Shown piece after piece: positions 1 to 4,790 of a stretch of 6,787 nucleotides of DNA. The stretch covers positions 1 to 6,787 of the forward strand of contig JALSPN010000262.1 in the NCBI GenBank assembly GCA_026985945.1. The letters are read 5' to 3'. A model generated the notes under the pieces. The model made no database searches. It was not told the DNA's origin and saw only the letters and a program-made list of their open reading frames with translations. Positions within the stretch are counted from its first letter, which is position 1, and each line of letters opens with the position of its first letter. Source of the DNA: Thermodesulfobacteriales bacterium. Lineage in GTDB: Bacteria > Desulfobacterota > Thermodesulfobacteria > Thermodesulfobacteriales > Thermodesulfatatoraceae. Both the position numbers and the translations under genes were made by a program.

Positions 1-254
1 TCAAGCTCCCCCAGTTTGAAGTAAGCTATGCCCAGGTTGTTCCAGGCCTTTTGATGTTCGGGCTCAAGGAGAGTTACGGCCAGAAAATGCGCCGCGGCCT
101 GCAAAAACTCCCCGGCCTTAAGAAACTCCACCCCTTTCCTGAAAAGCTCTTCCACCCTTTCCTCCTCAAGGGAAAGGGAAGAGACCTCTTCAGGAGAGGA
201 ACTCTCCCGCACGGCCTCTTCTAAAAGATCCTCAAGACTCATTCCGAGTTTCAC
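1..254 (-). CDS. TPR-repeat protein, N-terminal part (truncated by the window edge)
   Basis: The reading frame enters from the ParA stop and stays open to base 1, giving 84 codons, so only the N-terminus is visible. The first ~33 residues are acidic and Ser/Glu-rich and probably disordered. Residues ~34-67 form one 34-residue TPR unit (AGEFLQAAAHF, ending LEPEH), followed by the first helix of a second unit (KAWNNLGIAYFKLGEL). TPR proteins are protein-protein interaction scaffolds; the partner here is unknown. I chose the GTG at 254 because it overlaps the ParA stop as GTGA and has an AGGGAGGGG-type ribosome binding site just upstream. An in-frame ATG at 242 is the alternative but has a weaker site. 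The overlap implies translational coupling to parA, so the protein may work with that ATPase, which is inference. I see no signal peptide. Confidence 0.8.
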   Translation of the reverse strand, partial: MKLGMSLEDLLEEAVRESSSPEEVSSLSLEEERVEELFRKGVEFLKAGEFLQAAAHFLAVTLLEPEHQKAWNNLGIAYFKLGEL

Positions 255-997
255 GACGCCCCTCCCTCCAAAATGATATTGGCAACCCTCATGTAGGCTT
301 CAGCCAGTGGACTTCTGGGTGCGTATTCGAAAATGGTCTGTGAAAGGGCCGGTGCTTCCGTAAGCCGCACGCTGTTTTTTATGGGTGGAAGGATGCGTTC
401 TCTGCCAAAGACCTTTTCTATCTCCTGCATCACCTCCCGGGTATGACGCAATTGGGGGTTGAAAAAGGTCGGCAGGATCCAGGCCAGACGAAGCGCGGGG
501 TTTTTCCGCGAGACCTTGTCTATGAGGGCCTTGGTCTCGGCAAGCCCTTTGAGGGCCAGAAAGTGCGGTGGCATGGGCACGATGGCTTCCTCTGCCGCCA
601 GAAGCCCCGAAAGCACGATCACCCCCAGGCTCGGTGGGGCATCAAGCACGGCAAAGTCAAACTCTTCGGCCACCGCATCCAGAAAGTGGCGCAGGGCAAT
701 CATCTTGCGGGGTTTTTTCACGGCCTCCACTTCAAAATCGGATAGCCGGCTGGAAGAAGGCACCAGAAAAAGGTTCTCCCGCACCTGAAGGGGGGCACCC
801 CTGGCCCCATCAAGCAGGACCTCAAGCAGGGTAAACTCCGGAGAGGTTACCCCTAGTGAGAGCGTGGCGTGGGCCTGGGTGTCGGTGTCCACGAGCAGCA
901 CCCGTTTCCCCAGAAGGGCAAGGGCTGCCGAAATATTTACCGCCGAGGTCGTCTTACCCACTCCACCTTTGCGATTGATCAAAATCAGCCTTCGCAT
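251..997 (-). CDS. ParA/Soj-family (MinD-like) ATPase, orphan
   Basis: Encodes a 248-residue deviant-Walker P-loop ATPase, the usual size of a chromosomal Soj/ParA without an N-terminal DNA-binding domain. The deviant Walker A motif is RKGGVGKTT at residues 9-17, with signature Lys10 and catalytic Lys15. The A' region is LLVDTDTQAHAT (35-46), which keeps both Asp but has T and AH where many ParAs have P and GN. Walker B is FAVLDAPPS (115-123). The C-terminal stretch SVRLTEAPALSQ (209-220) matches the conserved Soj ending. Family members form ATP-dependent dimers that bind DNA or a surface and position plasmids, chromosomes or protein clusters. No ParB gene is in the window; the partner may instead be the coupled TPR protein. 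ATG 997 is preferred over an in-frame TTG at 1006, because GAGGGAG lies directly before the ATG and the TTG has no such site. Confidence 0.93.
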   Translation of the reverse strand: MRRLILINRKGGVGKTTSAVNISAALALLGKRVLLVDTDTQAHATLSLGVTSPEFTLLEVLLDGARGAPLQVRENLFLVPSSSRLSDFEVEAVKKPRKMIALRHFLDAVAEEFDFAVLDAPPSLGVIVLSGLLAAEEAIVPMPPHFLALKGLAETKALIDKVSRKNPALRLAWILPTFFNPQLRHTREVMQEIEKVFGRERILPPIKNSVRLTEAPALSQTIFEYAPRSPLAEAYMRVANIILEGGAS

Positions 998-1002
998 CTC
1001 CC

Positions 1003-1156
1003 TCAAAAGTCAAAAAAGTGAAGTTTTTCCTTCGTAAGGGATCTCTCCAGAACCTGAAGAGATATGCCCAGAGGGATTCCGCCTCTTTTGATGAGCTCCC
1101 GGACCTTTTCTCTTTCCCGGATCGAAAGCAGACGGGGTTCTAAGTCTCCAAGCCCT
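1003..1156 (-). pseudogene. Out-of-frame C-terminal continuation of the winged-helix gene
   Basis: After the TAA at 1157 a second frame carries about 50 codons with a normal protein-like pattern, for example GLGDLEPRLLSI, EREKVRELIKRGGIPLG and ISLQVLERSL. It ends with TGA at 1003-1005, five bases before the parA ATG. The original frame read past its stop over the same bases gives Pro/Ser/Gly/Arg-rich sequence typical of non-coding frames. Skipping one base joins the two parts into a protein of about 191 residues. The join could be in the run of six A (T1186-1191 on the plus strand), or at the CCT-TAA junction at 1157-1162. This second frame is open from an ATG at 1233, but no ribosome binding site supports an independent gene. 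Mutation, sequencing error and programmed frameshifting cannot be told apart here. Confidence 0.55.
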
Positions 1157-1582
1157 TTAAGGTTTAAGGGCCAGAAAAGAGCGGATTTTTTCCTCTGGAG
1201 GTAATTTGCCTTTAAAGACCAGGTAAAGAACATGACGGCCCATCTTTCCGGCCAGAAGAGTGTGCTCAGGGGCCAGAAAATCCTTCAATTCTTTGAAGAG
1301 ATCGTCGGCCACCTGCTCCAGAAGGCGGAAAAACACCCTGAGGGCGGGGAAGAGAAAGTGATCTTCGTTGGGGAAGTAGGCCTTCTGCCGCCCCCTTTCC
1401 TGCACCAGGACGAAGTGCTTTTCCGCCAGGTAATCAAGCGCGGCCTTGGCCGGGGCCCAGGAAAGCCCCGCTTCTTCAGCCACCTTTCGCCCCGAAAGCC
1501 CCTTCTTCCGGGAGATGACCCAAAGCGCCAGCCACTTGGAACGAGAGTTTAAGTCCTCAAAAATACGCGGCACTTCCAGCAT
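1157..1582 (-). CDS. Winged-helix DNA-binding protein, probably truncated by a frameshift
   Basis: As read, it encodes 141 residues. Residues ~16-75 look like a winged helix: a first helix (KWLALWVISRKKG), the helix-turn-helix (LSGRKVAEEAGLSWAPAKAA) and a wing ending in GRQKAYFPNED, reminiscent of MarR/ArsR-type or HTH-nucleotidyltransferase N-termini. The rest is an amphipathic helical stretch (LRVFFRLLEQVADDLFKELK) and then a strand-like segment (RHVLYLVFKG). I do not recognise the family of the C-terminal part. The frame stops at TAA 1157-1159, while coding-like sequence continues in another frame up to parA, so this is likely a broken or shifted gene. ATG 1582 is chosen because upstream codons look non-coding, although no strong ribosome binding site sits at ideal distance. 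It heads the leftward cluster and may regulate that cluster or the divergent kinase gene, which is inference. Confidence 0.7.
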   Translation of the reverse strand: MLEVPRIFEDLNSRSKWLALWVISRKKGLSGRKVAEEAGLSWAPAKAALDYLAEKHFVLVQERGRQKAYFPNEDHFLFPALRVFFRLLEQVADDLFKELKDFLAPEHTLLAGKMGRHVLYLVFKGKLPPEEKIRSFLALKP

Positions 1583-1635
1583 GGCTTCTATCGCCCCGCC
1601 CCTTTTCGATGAACTTCTGTATAAATTTCGTGGAG

Positions 1636-1679
1636 TTGATCTAAAGTCTTTAATCTTTTGATTTAAAAAAAGATCAAAA
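1636..1679. promoter_or_regulatory. AT-rich cluster of TTGAT half-sites, candidate operator
   Basis: TTGATCT at 1636-1642 is repeated in inverted form as AGATCAA at 1671-1677. TTTTGAT at 1656-1662 is likewise inverted as ATCAAAA at 1673-1679. Three TTGAT-type half-sites in 44 bases upstream of a winged-helix gene suggest a binding site, possibly for autoregulation. The AT-rich composition makes chance matches fairly likely, so this is a suggestion only. Confidence 0.3.
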
Positions 1680-1686
1680 AGCAAAC

Positions 1687-1716
1687 TTGTCCGGGCTACG
1701 GGAGGCTACTTATAGT
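1687..1716 (+). promoter_or_regulatory. Candidate sigma-70 promoter for the histidine kinase gene
   Basis: TTGTCC (1687-1692) and TATAGT (1711-1716) are separated by 18 bases. The -10 element matches consensus at five of six positions and the -35 at four. Transcription would begin near 1723, giving a leader of about 48 bases to the ATG at 1771. This was found by eye only. Confidence 0.4.
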
Positions 1717-1770
1717 TTTGTCATTAACTGTTTGGCCCCTTGAGGAAGTTTCAGGCGGCGGGAGGGGAAG

Positions 1771-2898
1771 ATGTTGACTTCTGGCCCCTTTTTAGAATTA
1801 CTCTCACAACGCCGGGAAAAGGAACAGGCGCTTGAGCTTTTAACGAGGAGTCTGGCCCACGATTTACGCCATCTTCTGGCGGCGGCTCAGACCAATCTGG
1901 ATCTTCTCCGGTGCTGTGCCACCGAAAAAGAAAAGAAAGAACTTTACCTTCGCCGGGCCCAGAAGGCCCTTGACCAGATGAACGAAATCCTTGAAGGCTT
2001 ACTTGCTCCGGCAAGCTTTCACGAACGCCCCTACGAACTTTCCCGGGTGGTGAAAGAGATGGCAGAGCCCCTTCTTGAAGGGACACCGGTGAAGCTTGTT
2101 CTCGATATTCCGGAAGACATAGTTTTACCGGTGGTAAACCGCCTGGAATTTACCCAGATACTCCTCAATCTCCTGGTAAACGCCAGGGAGGCCTTCGAGC
2201 GGGAGGGAACCCTCTACATCGGAGCAAAGAATGTCCATCACCGGGGAAAGCCTTACTTTGTGCTCGTTGTGAAAGATGAGGGCCAGGGTATTCCACCGGA
2301 AAAAATCAAAGAAATTTTTGCTCCGGGCTATTCTTCCAAAAAGGGGCATCAGGGGCTGGGGCTGGCCATCGTTTCCTCCATCGTAAAGGCCCACGAGGGC
2401 TGGATAGAGGTGGAGAGTGAACCCCGTATAGGGACCACCTTTACGATCTGGCTGCCGGCGCGGGAGGATTTTCCGCCCCGACCGGAAGGGCGGGAAAAAG
2501 GCGAAAGAGCAGAAGACATCTCCCTCCTTATTGCCAGGGCCCCTTCCAGAAGAATTCTCGTGGTGGATAATGACACGGATTTTGCCAGAACGCTCGCCGA
2601 GGCCTTAAGCCTCAAAAATTACCAGGTAGAAGTGGCTGGAAGTTTTGAAGAGGCCCTCAGGGCCTATCGTCTCGCTCTGGAGGAGAAAAGGCCTTTTGAG
2701 GTGATCGTTACCGATTACCACCTGGATGACGCCTCGGGGCTTGAGCTAGTTTCCGCCATCCGGGAGATCAACCCCAGATGCAGATTCATCATCTTCTCGG
2801 GCATGAGAGACCCGGAGCTCGAAAAGCGCATCGTCCGCAGCGGGGCCGTCTTCCTTGCCAAACCCTTCCACCTGGAAGAACTTGAAGCCCTGCTCTGA
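1771..2898 (+). CDS. Soluble hybrid histidine kinase: HisKA, HATPase and C-terminal receiver, no sensor domain
   Basis: Encodes 375 residues. The HisKA helix has the phospho-acceptor His30 in SLAHDLRHLL. The ATPase domain shows the N box (NLLVNAREAF, Asn137), the G1 box (DEGQGIP, 169-175), an F box (IFAPGYSSK) and the G2 box (GLGLAIV, 195-201). A linker (~231-258) leads to a receiver domain (RILVVDND from 261) with phospho-acceptor Asp315 in VTDYHLDD, Ser343 and Lys364 in AKPF. The usual second acidic residue of the DD pair is Asn267. Only ~20 residues precede the H box, and there is no membrane segment or PAS/GAF domain. The input must therefore come from a partner protein or from the receiver itself. 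There is no DNA-binding output domain, so signalling presumably passes to another protein. ATG 1771 has GGAGGGG at 1761-1767. The CLC genes lie 113 bases downstream on the same strand. Confidence 0.95.
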   Translation: MLTSGPFLELLSQRREKEQALELLTRSLAHDLRHLLAAAQTNLDLLRCCATEKEKKELYLRRAQKALDQMNEILEGLLAPASFHERPYELSRVVKEMAEPLLEGTPVKLVLDIPEDIVLPVVNRLEFTQILLNLLVNAREAFEREGTLYIGAKNVHHRGKPYFVLVVKDEGQGIPPEKIKEIFAPGYSSKKGHQGLGLAIVSSIVKAHEGWIEVESEPRIGTTFTIWLPAREDFPPRPEGREKGERAEDISLLIARAPSRRILVVDNDTDFARTLAEALSLKNYQVEVAGSFEEALRAYRLALEEKRPFEVIVTDYHLDDASGLELVSAIREINPRCRFIIFSGMRDPELEKRIVRSGAVFLAKPFHLEELEALL

Positions 2899-2945
2899 AA
2901 TCTGTTTGATAATACTGATTTGTATATTTCTCACAAACCAGGGTT

Positions 2946-2961
2946 AATCTCTGATGAGATT
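2946..2961. promoter_or_regulatory. Perfect 6-4-6 palindrome upstream of the CLC genes, candidate operator
   Basis: AATCTC at 2946-2951 and GAGATT at 2956-2961 form a perfect inverted repeat around TGAT. It ends one base before the candidate -35 element, a position typical of an activator site. As RNA it would be a weak hairpin with no directly following U-run, so a terminator for the kinase gene is less likely. Confidence 0.4.
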
Positions 2962-2962
2962 G

Positions 2963-2991
2963 TTGCAGGCTTTTAGGGAACACGCTATAAC
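2963..2991 (+). promoter_or_regulatory. Candidate promoter for the clc operon
   Basis: TTGCAG (2963-2968) and TATAAC (2986-2991) are separated by the ideal 17 bases. The -10 matches five of six consensus positions; the -35 matches only three (TTG), which would suit an activated promoter. Transcription would start near 2998, leaving a very short leader before the CLC start codon. Confidence 0.4.
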
Positions 2992-3011
2992 GCCAAAAGA
3001 CCCTGGAGAAG

Positions 3012-4790
3012 GTGGGCCCTTTGGAAAGGCGACATTTATGGCTCCTATTTGATACCATTTTACTCGGCCTGGTTGGAGCTATTGCCGCCTTTGTCTTTGC
3101 CCATCTCGTAGATCTTTCGCAGGATTTTTTCCTGGCAAAACTTGCGAGGTATAAACCCCCCGGCCTCCCAAATGAGGGAGGAAGCCTCAAGGAGTGGATA
3201 GGTCCTCACGGGCTCCTTCTCATTCCTTTCGTAACCACCCTGGGCGGGATCCTTTCCGGTCTAATCGTGCAGCTTCTGGCACCCGAAGCCAAAGGGCACG
3301 GAACAGATGCGGCTATCAGAGCCTTCCATTTCGGAGAGGGAAAGGTTCGCTTTCGGGTCCCTTTTGTCAAAATGATTGCTTCCGCGGTAACTTTGGGCTC
3401 TGGGGGTTCTGCCGGGAGAGAAGGTCCTACGGCCCAGATCGGCTCGGGTATCGGGGCTATTTATGCCCATCTTACCAGAAGGCCTCCTCATGAAAGAAGG
3501 ATTCTCCTCCTCATGGGTATGGCAGCAGGGCTTTCTGCCATCTTCCGCTCTCCGATTGGCTGTGCTTTTTTCGCCATTGAAGTCCTTTACAGCCAGATTG
3601 AATTTGAATCCCGGGCCCTTCTTTATTGTCTGATTTCCGCGGTGGTGGCCTACGTCTTCACGGGTTTTTTCACCGGCTGGGAACCCCTCTTCTCTCTTCC
3701 TGAAAACCTGGGGATAACGGCCAGTTACGAATATTTTTTCTTTGCCGTCCTGGGGGTGTTGAGCGGCCTCATGGGAGCAGCTCTACCGGTAATTTTTGGC
3801 ACTATTCATTCCTTTTTTGACAAAATGCCCCTTCCCTTTTTTGTAAAACCCGGTATCGGCGGGCTTCTTTTGGGAATTCTTGCCCTTTTTCTCCCTCAAG
3901 TGCTGGGTATTGGTTACGGATGGCTTCAAAAGGCCATTAACGGTGATCTCTCGGGCCCTTTAATGCTGGTTCTTTCCCTCGCTAAGGCGCTGGCCTTCTC
4001 TCTCACCGTGGGTTCCGGAGGGTCTGGTGGTGACTTCGCTCCCAGTCTTTATGTGGGAGGAATGTTAGGAGGTTTTGTGGCCAGCCTTTTTGATCAGCCA
4101 CCGGCAGCTTATGTAGTAGTAGGAATGGCCTCGGTCTTTGGAGCGGCGGCAAGGGCCCCTATAGCCAATAGCCTGATAGTAGTAGAAATTACCGGTGGAT
4201 TTCATCTCCTTCCAGCTGCCGGCCTCTCCGTAATGCTGGCTTATCTCATCCAAACAGCCCTTTCTAATTATCTTCCCTATCGGAGCCTTTACGAATCCCA
4301 GGTCCCAAGCCCGGTCCATTCTCCGGCACACCGGGGAGAATTTTTTACCGATATTCTGGCAGACATCAAAGTAAAGGACATTTTTAAACCCCAGAAGGTC
4401 TGGACAGTAATTCCGGAGGACATGACCTTCAGACAATTTCTGGAACTATTTGGGCGCACAGAGCAGCATTATTTCCCGGTAGTCGATAAAGAAGGGAACC
4501 TGGTAGGAATTTTCTCTATTAACGACATCCGGCCCTTTCTCTTTAACGAAGACATCAAAGACATCCTGATCATCAAAGACATTGCCCGTCCCGACGTTAT
4601 TACTACCTCTCCTTCTGAAGACATAAATACCGTTTTGAGAAAATTCACCATTCGCAATATTGACCAGCTACCAGTGGTGGCAGACGATGATCCGCACCGT
4701 TTCCTCGGGATGATCAGTCGTCGGGAAGTAATCGACTTCTACAACCGAAGGCTTAACGAACTCAAAAAGACTTCCCAAAGGGCTTCGTGA
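3012..4790 (+). CDS. CLC-family chloride channel/transporter with C-terminal CBS pair (first copy)
   Basis: Encodes 592 residues: a CLC membrane core (~8-430) and two cytoplasmic CBS domains (~462-512 and ~528-580). CLC proteins move Cl- or other anions as channels or H+-coupled antiporters and are dimers; CBS pairs often sense adenine nucleotides. The filter motifs are GHGTDA (95-100) in place of GSGIPE, GREGP (135-139) with gating Glu137, and GGDFAPSL (339-346). Tyr427 aligns with the Cl--coordinating Tyr445 of E. coli ClcA. By manual alignment the internal proton glutamate (ClcA E203) is Val191. Asp341 sits at the position of ClcA Ile356 beside the central anion site, which is unusual. GTG 3012 has GGAG only three bases upstream. 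TTG 3021 has AGGTGG at good spacing and makes the N-terminus equal in length to the second copy, so it may be the true start. It overlaps the next gene by four bases. Confidence 0.94.
   Translation: MGPLERRHLWLLFDTILLGLVGAIAAFVFAHLVDLSQDFFLAKLARYKPPGLPNEGGSLKEWIGPHGLLLIPFVTTLGGILSGLIVQLLAPEAKGHGTDAAIRAFHFGEGKVRFRVPFVKMIASAVTLGSGGSAGREGPTAQIGSGIGAIYAHLTRRPPHERRILLLMGMAAGLSAIFRSPIGCAFFAIEVLYSQIEFESRALLYCLISAVVAYVFTGFFTGWEPLFSLPENLGITASYEYFFFAVLGVLSGLMGAALPVIFGTIHSFFDKMPLPFFVKPGIGGLLLGILALFLPQVLGIGYGWLQKAINGDLSGPLMLVLSLAKALAFSLTVGSGGSGGDFAPSLYVGGMLGGFVASLFDQPPAAYVVVGMASVFGAAARAPIANSLIVVEITGGFHLLPAAGLSVMLAYLIQTALSNYLPYRSLYESQVPSPVHSPAHRGEFFTDILADIKVKDIFKPQKVWTVIPEDMTFRQFLELFGRTEQHYFPVVDKEGNLVGIFSINDIRPFLFNEDIKDILIIKDIARPDVITTSPSEDINTVLRKFTIRNIDQLPVVADDDPHRFLGMISRREVIDFYNRRLNELKKTSQRAS

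Larger units (their letters stand above)
1583..1770. other. Divergent intergenic region between the winged-helix and kinase genes
   Basis: This 188-base region separates the two oppositely transcribed blocks and must hold promoters for both. The part at ~1610-1680 is clearly more AT-rich than its surroundings. On the minus strand a TATACA (1619-1624) could be a -10 element for the leftward genes, but I find no good -35 at the right spacing. A better rightward candidate is listed separately. The GGAGGGG at 1761-1767 is the kinase ribosome binding site. I see no gene in the region. Confidence 0.6.

Noticed and set aside
443..834. Several plus-strand open frames of 88-109 codons across the ParA gene
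   Set aside because: They are antisense shadows of parA. Their products are Arg/Pro/Ser-rich, with no recognisable motif or ribosome binding site, whereas the minus-strand frame has all ParA motifs.
1003..1233. Treating the 76-codon frame as an independent gene starting at ATG 1233
   Set aside because: The first ~25 codons overlap the winged-helix frame and look non-coding (Trp/Lys/Arg-rich) and no ribosome binding site precedes the ATG. Only the part after about 1157 looks real, which fits a frameshifted continuation better.
1232..1661. Plus-strand open frames opposite the winged-helix gene
   Set aside because: They have no domain pattern or ribosome binding site. The minus-strand frame shows a winged helix and fits the operon order.
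1583..1684. N-terminal extension of the winged-helix protein to 1684
   Set aside because: The added codons run through the AT-rich promoter-like region, begin with a non-ATG codon and give no protein-like sequence.
2946..2974. Rho-independent terminator after the kinase gene
   Set aside because: The hairpin stem is only six AT-containing pairs, and the four-T run lies ten bases beyond it, so an operator is more plausible.
2746..3190. Minus-strand open frames covering the kinase-CLC gap
   Set aside because: They overlap the receiver-domain end and the CLC N-terminus, and have no motifs or ribosome binding site.
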